Positions 16,382 through 24,494 of a stretch of 64,000 bases of DNA are shown here, piece after piece. A program made the position numbers and the translations under genes. Numbering within the stretch: the first letter of the stretch is position 1; each line of letters begins with the position of its first letter. Under the pieces are notes generated by a model. The model had not been told where the DNA came from. It ran no database searches and saw only the letters and a program-made list of their open reading frames with translations. This DNA comes from Kineosporiaceae bacterium (GTDB lineage: Bacteria; Actinomycetota; Actinomycetes; Actinomycetales; Kineosporiaceae). The DNA lies in contig JADJPO010000005.1 in NCBI GenBank assembly GCA_016713225.1, positions 62,001 through 126,000 on the forward strand. The letters run 5' to 3'.

Positions 16382-18340
16382 GTGACCGCGTGTCATGCCT
16401 GTCGTGCCCCGATTGCGGACGACGAGCAGTTCTGTGGCTCCTGTGGCGAGTATCAGAGGTGGGCCTCCGACTCACCTGCGCAGGCACCTGAACCGTCGTC
16501 GCGCCCACCGTCGATCGGCGATGCGCTCAGCGCGCTGGACGCCGGACGCCGGCTCGCCGAGCAACTCGAGCGGCCCGATGTCGGCCGGCACCTGCAGTCC
16601 GCCCGGCAGCGACTGGCCGAGCAGCTGTTCGCGGTGGCCGTGGTCGGTGAGTTCAAACAGGGCAAGAGCACCTTGCTCAACGCGATCCTGCAGACCGATG
16701 TGTGCCCGGTGGACGCCGACATCGTGACCACGGTGCCCACTCTGGTTCGGTGGGCCGACCCGCCGATGGGTGTGGCGCTGCTCGAACCCGAGGCGGCTCA
16801 CGATGAGGCCGGGGTCGAGGCGCAACCGGGTGTGCCCGAACGGGTTCCCGTGGACGTCGACCGGTTGCGCGACCTGGTGTGCGAGAGCGCAGATCCCGCG
16901 TGGCGCCGACGGTTGCGCAGCGTCGAGGTCGGCCTGCCCCACCGGTTGTTGCGCACGGGCCTGTGCCTGGTCGACACGCCGGGCGTCGGCGGTCTGGACT
17001 CGGCCCACGGACTGGCCACCCTGGCGGCACTGCACCGGGCTGCAGCGGTCATCTTCGTCACCGACGCCTCGCAGGAACTGACCGCCCCCGAAGTCGACTT
17101 CCTGCGCCGTGCCGTCGAGTGCTGCCCGATCGCGGTGTGCGTGGTGACCAAGACCGACCTGTACCCGGAGTGGCAGCGCATGGTCGATCTCGACCGCGAG
17201 CACCTGCGCCACGCCGGGCTGGAGCTGCCGGTGATGGCGGTGTCCTCGTTCCTTCGACTACGTGCCTGGCGGACACCGGAACTCAACGACGAGAGCGGAT
17301 TCGAGTCCTTGTTCGACTGGTTCCGCGATGCCGTGGTGCAGGCCGCGGCGACGTCCGCGGTCGATGCCGCGGCGCGAGACCTGCGCTTCGCTCGCGACCA
17401 GCTTGCCGATGAGCTCGAGGCGGAGCAGGAGGTGCTCGCCGCGCCTGAGACCAGCGCCCTGGTGGTCGACCGGCTGCAGCAGGCCTGCGATCGCGCGCAG
17501 CGGGTCGCCGGGCAGCACGCGAGCTGGCAACAGATGCTCACTGATGGCATCGAGGATCTGGTCGCCGAGGTCAAACACGATCTCGCCGAACGACTTCGAG
17601 TTCTGGCCCGGGATGCCGAGACGGTGGTGGACTCGGGCGACCCGCGGGAAACCTGGCCCGATATCGAACTATGGCTCCAGCGCCGCGTCGTCACGGCCGC
17701 CACCGAGAACCAGGCACTGCTGGTGCAGCGTGCTCACGAACTCGCCATGGATGTCGCCCACGAATTCGCCCTCGAATCCGACACCTCGCTCGAGATCGGG
17801 CTGACGGCGGCGGCCGATGTGCTGCGCGGGGTGTCCATGAGCCGGCCCGAGGAAGGGCCACCCGTGAAGGGGCAGCATGCGATGCGCGCGGTCATCGCCG
17901 GGCGCACCGCCGTGCTGGTGCCGACGATCGTCGCGGGCGCCGCCTCGCTCACCGGCGTGAGCATGCTGGCCTTCGTCCTGGGGCCGCTGGCCCTGGCGGT
18001 GGGGGTCGGGATCGGGCGTCGGCTGATCAAGGACGAGGGGGCGCGGCAGTTGGCGTATCGACGCCAGCAGGCCAAGATCGCCATTCGCCGCTACCTCGAC
18101 GAGGCGATGTTCGTCATCGGCCATGACTGCTCCGATGCCCTGCGCCGCACCCGCCGCGAGCTGCGCGACGAATTCCAGGACCGGGCCGGCGTCCTGGCCG
18201 AGTCCTCGCAACGGGCACTCGACCAGGCTCGCCACGCGGCTGCGCTCGAGCCCCGGGCACGCGACCGACGTGCGGTGGAGCTCACCCGGCGCCGAGAGAC
18301 GATCAGCGGCCTGGGCCGCCGGCTGGAGGCGCAGGGATGA
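16382..18340 (+). CDS. Zinc-ribbon dynamin-like GTPase (652 aa)
   Basis: Residues 4-24 form a zinc ribbon (CHACRAPIADDEQFCGSC). A dynamin-family GTPase follows: G1 VVGEFKQGKSTLLN with Lys95, G3 DTPGVGG from Asp198, G4 TKTD at 256-259. Long helices come next, with a hydrophobic pair near 505-545 (VPTIVAGAASL...AFVLGPLALAVGVGIG) that may act as the membrane paddle. Such proteins bind and remodel membranes and often work in pairs (DynA/DynB, IniA/IniC). GTG 16382 has a GAGGGGGG site upstream, and the stop overlaps the second GTPase (ATGA). Function here is unknown; proximity to an eCIS and an Hsp70-like gene is notable. Confidence 0.87.
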   Translation: MTACHACRAPIADDEQFCGSCGEYQRWASDSPAQAPEPSSRPPSIGDALSALDAGRRLAEQLERPDVGRHLQSARQRLAEQLFAVAVVGEFKQGKSTLLNAILQTDVCPVDADIVTTVPTLVRWADPPMGVALLEPEAAHDEAGVEAQPGVPERVPVDVDRLRDLVCESADPAWRRRLRSVEVGLPHRLLRTGLCLVDTPGVGGLDSAHGLATLAALHRAAAVIFVTDASQELTAPEVDFLRRAVECCPIAVCVVTKTDLYPEWQRMVDLDREHLRHAGLELPVMAVSSFLRLRAWRTPELNDESGFESLFDWFRDAVVQAAATSAVDAAARDLRFARDQLADELEAEQEVLAAPETSALVVDRLQQACDRAQRVAGQHASWQQMLTDGIEDLVAEVKHDLAERLRVLARDAETVVDSGDPRETWPDIELWLQRRVVTAATENQALLVQRAHELAMDVAHEFALESDTSLEIGLTAAADVLRGVSMSRPEEGPPVKGQHAMRAVIAGRTAVLVPTIVAGAASLTGVSMLAFVLGPLALAVGVGIGRRLIKDEGARQLAYRRQQAKIAIRRYLDEAMFVIGHDCSDALRRTRRELRDEFQDRAGVLAESSQRALDQARHAAALEPRARDRRAVELTRRRETISGLGRRLEAQG

Positions 18341-19800
18341 CGGATCTGCTCGAGTCGGTGCGCAACCTGCTGGAGTGGGCGCATGGCCAGGCACAGGACG
18401 CCGCGACCCAGGCCCGGCTGGTCGACGTCACACGCCGTCTCGACGGCCCGCTGCGCGTGGCCATCGCCGGCCGGGTCAAGGCCGGCAAGTCCACTCTGCT
18501 GAACGCCCTCGTGGGGGAGGAGTTGGCCCCCACCGATGCCGGTGAGTGCACCAAGGTGGTGACCTGGTACGTCGGGGCCGAGCGACCACAGGCGATCATC
18601 CATCGTCGAGATGGCACGTCCGGCGTGCGGCCGTACCAGCGAGACGGCGGGTCGATCGACGTCGACCTGGGCGTCCCCGTCGAGGCGGTCGACCATCTCG
18701 AGATCCGTTGGCCCACCTCGCGTCTGCGCGATGTCACATTGATCGACACACCCGGCATCGCCTCGTTGTCGGCCGAGGTCTCGGCGCGTGCCTCGGTCGT
18801 GCTCGGCGGTGAGGGCGGCGGTCCGTCGGTGGCCGATGCCGTGTTGTACCTGCTCCGGCACGCCCATTCCAGCGACGTGCGCTTCTTGGAGGCCTTTCAC
18901 GACGACGAGTTCGCCCGGGGCAGCCCGGTCAACGCGGTCGGCGTGTTGTCCCGTGCCGACGAGGTCGGCGCCTGTCGGCGCGACGCTCTCGAGGTGGCGG
19001 CCCGCATCGCCGCCCGCTACACCACCGATATCCGGATGCGCCGGGTGTGCCCGCTGGTGATCCCCGTCGCGGGGCTGCTGGCGCAGGCCGGCGTGACCCT
19101 GCGCGAGGGGGAATTCCGGGCACTGGCCGTGCTGGCTGCTCTGACGCCTCGGCAGACCGACGATCTGATGCTGACGGCCGGCCGGTTCTGCGCGGACGAC
19201 CACCGGCTGCCGCTCACCTCGCTCGAGCGGCGCCATCTGCTCGACCGCCTCGGTCTGTTCGGCGTGCGCCTCGCCGTCGACCTGGTGCGTGCCGGCCAGA
19301 CGCCCTCGGCCAACCTGCTGGGACGACGGCTGACCGCCGATGGCGGCCTCGACCGGTTGCGGCAGGTTCTGCTGCACCAGTTCACCGCTCGCAGCCGGGT
19401 GCTGCAGGTGCGCTCGGCGCTGGCGGTGCTGCGCGCCGTCGCCGCCTCGCGCGGCGTACGCGATCCGGGGCGCCTGCAGCTCGCGATCGATGAGGTCACC
19501 GCCTCGGCCCACGACCTGGTCGAGATCCGGCTGCTGGACGAACTGCGCTCGGGTGTGCTCGCCGTCCGCAGCGATCTCGCCGCCGAGATGGACCGCCTGC
19601 TCGGCGGCAGCGGGTACAGCCCCGCCGATCGTCTGGGCCTGCCCCCGGACGCCTCCCGCGACGCCGTGCGCGCCGCGGCCCTGGCCGCACTCGGACACTG
19701 GCAACGGCTCGCCGAATCGCCCATCGCCGAACGCACGGTGCGTACCGCGGCCCGGGCGGTGGGCCGCACCTGCGAGGGGATCGTGGCCGGCGCCGGATGA
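18337..19800 (+). CDS. Second dynamin-like GTPase (487 aa)
   Basis: The start overlaps the previous stop by 4 bases, so the two GTPases are made together. G1 is AIAGRVKAGKSTLLN with Lys51, G2 lies around TKVV, G3 is DTPGIAS from Asp137, and a plausible G4 is SRAD near residue 206. The remainder is helical without a clear membrane hairpin, as in the soluble partner of IniA/IniC-type pairs. Heteromeric function with the zinc-ribbon GTPase is inferred from overlap and family habit. Confidence 0.87.
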   Translation: MTDLLESVRNLLEWAHGQAQDAATQARLVDVTRRLDGPLRVAIAGRVKAGKSTLLNALVGEELAPTDAGECTKVVTWYVGAERPQAIIHRRDGTSGVRPYQRDGGSIDVDLGVPVEAVDHLEIRWPTSRLRDVTLIDTPGIASLSAEVSARASVVLGGEGGGPSVADAVLYLLRHAHSSDVRFLEAFHDDEFARGSPVNAVGVLSRADEVGACRRDALEVAARIAARYTTDIRMRRVCPLVIPVAGLLAQAGVTLREGEFRALAVLAALTPRQTDDLMLTAGRFCADDHRLPLTSLERRHLLDRLGLFGVRLAVDLVRAGQTPSANLLGRRLTADGGLDRLRQVLLHQFTARSRVLQVRSALAVLRAVAASRGVRDPGRLQLAIDEVTASAHDLVEIRLLDELRSGVLAVRSDLAAEMDRLLGGSGYSPADRLGLPPDASRDAVRAAALAALGHWQRLAESPIAERTVRTAARAVGRTCEGIVAGAG

Positions 19801-19835
19801 TCTGGCCCGCAACGGATCTCGGGACTTCAACCATG

Positions 19836-19869
19836 CTGGTCAGAGGTCGTGGCTGGTCAGAGGTCGTGG
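19836..19869. repeat. Perfect 17-bp tandem duplication
   Basis: The unit CTGGTCAGAGGTCGTGG occurs twice head to tail (19836-19852 and 19853-19869). The second copy contains the stop codon of the hydrolase gene at 19857-21236. It looks like a simple slippage duplication between two convergent genes. Confidence 0.85.
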
Positions 19870-21236
19870 CCGGGCACCAGATCGTCGGTGCCGCCGGTTG
19901 CCGAGGATGTCTCGAAGGGGTCGGTGAGCCCGTCGTCGTCGCTGTCGATCGAGAGCGGATTGCTGCCGCGTGCCACCTCGACCCCGTCGGCCAGGCCGTC
20001 TGCATCGCTGTCGGCGAGCAGCGGGTCGGTGCCGCCGTGGATCTCGTAGGCATCGCTCAGGCCGTCCTGATCGCTGTCGAGGGTCTCCAACCCGCCGAAG
20101 CCGGCCACCCGGGCCGCCGCCGGCACCACGGCGTGACCGGGGTCGCTTCCCGTAGCCACCTCGTAGGCATCGCCCACGGCGTCCCGATCGGTGTCGCCGG
20201 ACAGCGGATCGGTATGGCTGGTGGCGGTCTCGTAGGCGTCGCTGAGGCCGTCCTTGTCGGAATCGACCAGCGTCGGGTCGGTGCCGAAGTAGGCCTCGAA
20301 CTGGTCGGTCAGCCCGTCGTGGTCGGTGTCGGCCACGGACGGCGGGGCGCCGGTATCGATGGCGAAGCTGTCGCGCATCACAGCGGTGCTGCCGCCCGCG
20401 ACGTCCTCGATGTCCGGCAACGGCTGCAGGAAGCCGAAGGGGTTGATCCACTGGCCGTCCTCGCGGATCTGCAGGTGCAGGTGCGGTGGCGTGGTGGCCG
20501 CATCGCCGCTCGTGCCCACGCCGCCGATGACCTGACCGGCCTGCACGTGTTGACCGACCTGCAAGTGCGACTGACTGCCCGGCACCAGGTGGGCGTAGTA
20601 GTAGTAGCGGCCGTCGTCACCCTGGACACGCACCACGACCCCGCCGATCGAGTTGCTGAAACCTTGGACAACGGTGCCCGAGGCGACGGCGTGGATCGGT
20701 GTTCCGCGCGCGGCGAAGATGTCGATGCCCTCATGGTGGCGTCCACCGGCCCGGGCCGCGCCGAAGGTATCGGTGAGCCGGGCATCCGAGACGGGTTGGC
20801 AGGTCGGCCCCGAGCCGGATACCCCGGAATAGGTCAGGGCATCGGCCACCGCAGACCCCTGACCCGCCCCCGGGACGGTGCCGATGTGCCCGTCCGCGGC
20901 CGCGGCCGCGTCGTCGAGGTAGCGCCGATAGTCCCGGGGGGTGTTGGCATTGGCCGCGTGGGTGACCGACCAGGGTTGCAGGCGTTTGCCCCCGCCGGAG
21001 ATCTCGTACGCCGCGCGGGCGTTGACCACGGGGTCGTACAGGTCGCCCCAGTGATTGGTGTGCGCATTGAGGTTGATCTGCCACAGACCGCGTGAGTCCT
21101 CACCCTGCGTGGCGTGCGCCCGAGGGTTACCGCTCGACTCGGCGAGCGCGATCGCCGTCCAGGTGACGGCGTCCTGCCGTGAGAAGCCGGCCTGGAGCGC
21201 AGCCTGGTAGATCTCCAGCGGAGTCAGTCGTTCCAT
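19857..21236 (-). CDS. SLT-like/M23 peptidoglycan hydrolase with TSP3-type calcium repeats, no signal peptide
   Basis: Residues 15-110 resemble a lysozyme-like SLT domain (IALAESSGNP with Glu33, SRGLWQIN). Residues about 155-270 are an M23/LytM endopeptidase with both zinc motifs: H168-x3-D172 and H252-L-H254. Residues 295-459 are at least five Asp-rich DxDxDGLxD repeats of the thrombospondin type 3/calcium-binding kind. There is no signal peptide, membrane segment or Tat motif, odd for a wall hydrolase. Next to an eCIS this suggests delivery by the particle or by lysis, but that is inference. It follows the LuxR-type gene by 13 bases on the same strand. Confidence 0.85.
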   Translation of the reverse strand: MERLTPLEIYQAALQAGFSRQDAVTWTAIALAESSGNPRAHATQGEDSRGLWQINLNAHTNHWGDLYDPVVNARAAYEISGGGKRLQPWSVTHAANANTPRDYRRYLDDAAAAADGHIGTVPGAGQGSAVADALTYSGVSGSGPTCQPVSDARLTDTFGAARAGGRHHEGIDIFAARGTPIHAVASGTVVQGFSNSIGGVVVRVQGDDGRYYYYAHLVPGSQSHLQVGQHVQAGQVIGGVGTSGDAATTPPHLHLQIREDGQWINPFGFLQPLPDIEDVAGGSTAVMRDSFAIDTGAPPSVADTDHDGLTDQFEAYFGTDPTLVDSDKDGLSDAYETATSHTDPLSGDTDRDAVGDAYEVATGSDPGHAVVPAAARVAGFGGLETLDSDQDGLSDAYEIHGGTDPLLADSDADGLADGVEVARGSNPLSIDSDDDGLTDPFETSSATGGTDDLVPGHDL

Positions 21237-21249
21237 CGCTCGACCCGGA

Positions 21250-21876
21250 TCAGATCAGGCCCTCGCGGACGGCGTAGGCCACCGCGTGCGCCCGATTGCG
21301 CAGCTGCAACCGGGTGGTGACATCGTGCAGCACGGCCTTGATCGTCCGTTCGCTGAACGACATCCTCCGGGCGATCTCGCCGGTGTCGAGTCCCTCGGCG
21401 ACCAGCCTCAGCACCGCGATCTCGCGTTCGCTCAGTCCGTAGAAGGTGAGTCCGCGCGGGGCGAGTACCTGCCGTTGCAGCCGACCGACGTGATCGAGCA
21501 GCCGGGCCAGCAGATCGGCCGGTACCTCGCCCTCCCCGGCCCGAACGCGCACGATGGTGCTCACCAGCCGGTCGGCTGTCGCCTCGGCCCGGCGCAGGAT
21601 TGCCGAGACGCCGGCTTCGGCGGCGGTGATCACCGCCTGCTCGTCCAGCACCGAGGCGATGAGCACGGTCCGGGGGTCGTTGCCGCGTTTCATGGCGCGC
21701 AACACCCGTTGAATGTCCTCGTCGACACAGTCCGTGACGACGACCGCCACCTCGGCGGTGTCGAGGTCTGCTTGGCCGACCACCCAGGTCTCGGGCCGTG
21801 GCCGCAGTGCACTGGCCACCCCCGCCTGGCTGATCGGATCGTTGGCGTACACATAGACCGGAATGCGCTGGCTCAT
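21250..21876 (-). CDS. LuxR/NarL-type DNA-binding regulator with degenerate receiver
   Basis: This 208-residue protein has a C-terminal LuxR helix-turn-helix (GLSEREIAVLRLVAEGLDTGEIARRMSFSERTIK). The N-terminal receiver-like domain has a possible phospho-acceptor in VVVTD, but the usual acidic pocket is only partly kept (YANDP) and the Lys near the end is not obvious, so control may be atypical. Start ATG 21876 has AAGGGG 8 bases upstream; an upstream in-frame start is weaker. It precedes the hydrolase in an apparent operon and is the nearest regulator to the eCIS, making it a candidate for binding the four shared motifs. Confidence 0.85.
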   Translation of the reverse strand: MSQRIPVYVYANDPISQAGVASALRPRPETWVVGQADLDTAEVAVVVTDCVDEDIQRVLRAMKRGNDPRTVLIASVLDEQAVITAAEAGVSAILRRAEATADRLVSTIVRVRAGEGEVPADLLARLLDHVGRLQRQVLAPRGLTFYGLSEREIAVLRLVAEGLDTGEIARRMSFSERTIKAVLHDVTTRLQLRNRAHAVAYAVREGLI

Positions 21877-21981
21877 GACCCACCCCTTGTTGCCGAGCCC
21901 GTTCCGATCCCTATTGTCCTGATCGCCCTGCACGTTCCGTCACCGAGGGCTCAACATCCGCTCAACGCGGCGCGACGTGGT

Positions 21982-22749
21982 TCAGCCGGACGCTGCCACG
22001 GTGACCGCCAGCCGACGCACGGCGGTCACGTGCCGCCGGCGCAGCGCCGTGCCGACCGCGGCCGGCAGCTCGACGGTGACGATGGTGCAGGTGGGCAGCA
22101 GCCGGTGCAGCCAGGTGGCCATCGAGCCGGGGTAGCGGGGCAGCTGAGCGGCCCGCATGCCGGTCTGACTCGCGTAGGCGCGGCTCACGGCCAGGTCCCC
22201 GCCACAGTGGTCCACCACGTTCAGGTGCTGGTGGTAGACGAGCATCGCGTCGGGTTGCGTCTCCTCCATCAGCCCCCGCATCAGCCGGGTCTCGACCTCA
22301 GAGGCGTCTCTCGGCCCCGAGTAGTAGACGTCGCCGGGTGTGCCGCGGTGCACCCCACCGGGGAAGTTGCGGTTGAGGTCGACGCCGCGGGCGTTCTGGC
22401 GCCGACGCAGCGCGTCGCCGTCCGGGTTCATGGTGGGCACCACGACGAACCGGACGCCGAACGGCGGGGCCTGGGTCAGCAGCGCCTGCGCGATCGGGAT
22501 ACCCGCCGGCTCGCTGCCGTGGATGCTGCCCACCACCAGCACGGTGGCGGCGGCGTTGGCCGGTCCGCGCTGGTGCACCCAGATCGAGCGACCCTGAGTC
22601 GAGCGGCCGAGCAGGCGGCGTCCGGGCGCTGGGCCCGTGGGCGCGGCCTCGGCCCGTGCGACGACCGGGTGCGCAACCTCGCTCGCGACGGTCGCCACCC
22701 CTGAGAGCAGGCCGACGATCAGCGCTCGGCGGGTCAGGGGTTCGTGCAC
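21982..22749 (-). CDS. Exported M14-family zinc carboxypeptidase
   Basis: The protein carries M14 landmarks: zinc ligands in SIHGSEPAG (H-x2-E), the substrate-binding VDLNRNFPGG, a third ligand candidate in VYHQHLN, and a terminal Glu in VTVELPAAVG. It would cleave C-terminal residues from peptides or, in this subfamily, peptidoglycan stem peptides. A twin-arginine-like signal (LTRRALIVGLL...ARAEA) supports GTG 22749 as start; GTG 22791 is an alternative. It is divergent from the DinB-like gene, sharing an 81-base interval. Confidence 0.8.
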   Translation of the reverse strand: MHEPLTRRALIVGLLSGVATVASEVAHPVVARAEAAPTGPAPGRRLLGRSTQGRSIWVHQRGPANAAATVLVVGSIHGSEPAGIPIAQALLTQAPPFGVRFVVVPTMNPDGDALRRRQNARGVDLNRNFPGGVHRGTPGDVYYSGPRDASEVETRLMRGLMEETQPDAMLVYHQHLNVVDHCGGDLAVSRAYASQTGMRAAQLPRYPGSMATWLHRLLPTCTIVTVELPAAVGTALRRRHVTAVRRLAVTVAASG

Positions 22750-22818
22750 GCCGTCCCATCGGCGTCGCCGGGCACGGACCTGAGCCGTCACGAGCCTCGG
22801 GCTGATCTCGGCCTCGCC

Positions 22819-22824
22819 TAGGCT
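22819..22824 (+). promoter_or_regulatory. Putative -10 box of a leaderless promoter (DinB-like gene)
   Basis: TAGGCT lies six bases before the ATG at 22831, the spacing expected if transcription starts at or next to the start codon. No ribosome-binding site is present. TAnnnT boxes this close to ATG are common for leaderless genes in Actinomycetota. Confidence 0.45.
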
Positions 22825-22830
22825 CGGGGT

Positions 22831-23319
22831 ATGAGTGCCGCCGAGGATGTCGTGGAGCCGGGTCGCGCAGAGATCGAGGAGATGCTCGAGGAGAACCGCG
22901 CCGAACTCGTGGCCGCCGTCGACGGATTGACCGAGGATCAGGCGAGGCGCCGGCTGGTGCCCTCGCTGACCACCCCACTCGGCCTGGTGAAGCACGCTGC
23001 CTTCGCCGAACGGGTCTGGTTCGAGGTCACCGTGGCCGGTCGAACCCGCGACGAGGTGGGCCTGCCCGACGACATCGACGAGAGCTTCACCCTGACGGAC
23101 GACGACACCGTCGCCTCGGCGATCGCCGATTTCCGGGCGGCCTGCGAGAGCTCACGTCGGATCGCGGCTGCCCATCGGTTCGCCGACGAGGTGCCGCATC
23201 GCCGCAGGGGTTCGGTCAGCCTGAGATGGATCCACCTGCACCTCATCGAGGAGCTGGCGCGCCACGCCGGCCATGCCGACATCCTGCGGGAGCAGATTCT
23301 CGCCGCCGACCCCGGCTGA
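22831..23319 (+). CDS. DinB/DUF664-family putative metal-dependent protein
   Basis: This 162-residue, mostly helical protein has the DinB/mycothiol-transferase-like layout. Three candidate ligand His are at GLVKHAAFAERVWF, WIHLHLIEELARHAGHAD. The latter pattern (HLxxEyxRHxGHxD) is typical of DUF664. Members are predicted thiol-dependent transferases or detoxification enzymes; the reaction of this one is unknown. No Shine-Dalgarno is seen, consistent with a leaderless transcript. Confidence 0.82.
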   Translation: MSAAEDVVEPGRAEIEEMLEENRAELVAAVDGLTEDQARRRLVPSLTTPLGLVKHAAFAERVWFEVTVAGRTRDEVGLPDDIDESFTLTDDDTVASAIADFRAACESSRRIAAAHRFADEVPHRRRGSVSLRWIHLHLIEELARHAGHADILREQILAADPG

Positions 23320-23320
23320 C

Positions 23321-23406
23321 GAGCGCAATGTGACATCACGCTCGAGCCCGGCGGGCGCAATGTCACATCACGCTCGCCAGACGAGTGCGATGTGACATCG
23401 CGCTCG
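23321..23406. repeat. Three 24-bp imperfect palindromic repeats, about 31-bp period
   Basis: Copies at 23321-23344, 23353-23376 and 23383-23406 share GCGCAATGTGACATCACGCT with few changes. Each is near-palindromic (GAGCGC...GCGCTC arms around ATGTGACAT), the third almost perfectly so. They fill the gap between the convergent DinB-like and LacI genes. They could act as a bidirectional terminator, a protein-binding array or a REP-like element; there is no T tract. Confidence 0.8.
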
Positions 23407-24459
23407 TCAGGGGGTGGTGGCGGGGGGTGGGGCGGTGGAGCCGCGGACGACGAGGTGGGTGGCCAGCTCGACGTGATGGGATGCGATGGTCTCGCCGGCA
23501 GCCAGGCGCAGCGCCGTCCGCAGCGCCACGCCGCCCATCTCGGCCAGCGGCTGACGGATCGTGGTCAGCGGCGGCGAGGCCATCCGTGACAGCTGGGCGT
23601 CGTCGAACCCGATCACCGAGAGGTCCTGCGGCACCCGCAGCCCGCGCAGCCGGGCCGCCTCGATGACCCCGAGGGCCATCTCGTCCGAGCCGGCGAAGAT
23701 CGCCGTCGGTGGTTCGGGCAGATCGAGCACCGTAGAGGCTCCGGCCAGTCCGGTGGCGTAGCTGAAGTTGCCCGAGGTGACGTACTCCGAGGGCAGGGTC
23801 AGACCCGCCGCCTCGAGGGCCGCCCGTAACCCAGCGCCACGGGCCGAGGTGCAGGCCGCGGTGCCGGTGCCTCCCACGTACGCGACCCGACGGTGGCCGA
23901 GGCCGATGAGGTGATTCCCGGCGGACATCCCACCGGCGAAGTTGGTCGACCCGACACTGGTCAGCCGAGCCAGCTGCGGGTTCAGCGGGTCGATCACCAC
24001 CACCGGGATCCGCGCCTTGTCGAGCGCGGTCAGGTGGGCGGTGGTCAGCTCACCCGTGATGGCGACGACCGCCGTCCGGCCGGCCGTGAGCAGCCGCCGA
24101 GCCCAGGCCGTCGGACGCTCGGTCACCGGCTCGTCCGCGGTTCGCGGTCCGCTGCTGGCGGTGATGGTGACGCCCAGTTCGAGCGCGGCGTCCAGCACCC
24201 CCTGCACCACTTCGGCGGTGTAGGCGTGCAGACCGTGGTCGAAGACGACCTCGACGGTCCTGAGCCGGGGGTCGGTGCGGCGGGGTGCCACGGCCACGTA
24301 ACTGTGTTGCTGCAACACGTCCTGTACTCGGGCACGGGTCGACGGCGCAACGTCGCTGCGGCCGTTGAGCACCTTGCTCACGGTCGCCACCGACACCCCG
24401 GCAGAGGCGGCCACTGCCGCCAGCGTCGGGCGCCCTCGGCCCCTGACCTCGCTGTCCAT
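23407..24459 (-). CDS. LacI-family transcriptional regulator of the beta-glucoside cluster
   Basis: The 350-residue protein starts with a LacI helix-turn-helix (PTLAAVAASAGVSVATVSKVLNG) followed by a periplasmic-binding-protein-like sensor domain (IFAGSDEMALGVIEAARLRGLRVP, DLSVIGFDDA). It should repress sugar-use genes until an inducer binds. The ATG at 24459 has AAGGAAGAGG upstream. It lies 35 bases after the GH3 gene on the same strand and is probably cotranscribed. The two TCGAAA-N2-TTTCGA palindromes before the GH3 and ABC genes are its likely operators. It resembles CebR-type control. Confidence 0.92.
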   Translation of the reverse strand: MDSEVRGRGRPTLAAVAASAGVSVATVSKVLNGRSDVAPSTRARVQDVLQQHSYVAVAPRRTDPRLRTVEVVFDHGLHAYTAEVVQGVLDAALELGVTITASSGPRTADEPVTERPTAWARRLLTAGRTAVVAITGELTTAHLTALDKARIPVVVIDPLNPQLARLTSVGSTNFAGGMSAGNHLIGLGHRRVAYVGGTGTAACTSARGAGLRAALEAAGLTLPSEYVTSGNFSYATGLAGASTVLDLPEPPTAIFAGSDEMALGVIEAARLRGLRVPQDLSVIGFDDAQLSRMASPPLTTIRQPLAEMGGVALRTALRLAAGETIASHHVELATHLVVRGSTAPPPATTP

Positions 24460-24494
24460 CCCGTCCTCTTCCTTGCCTCTCGTGCGTGCCTCGG

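Noticed and set aside
23321..23406. Triple palindrome as a CRISPR array
   Set aside because: Spacers are 6-8 bases and similar to each other, so there is no spacer content.
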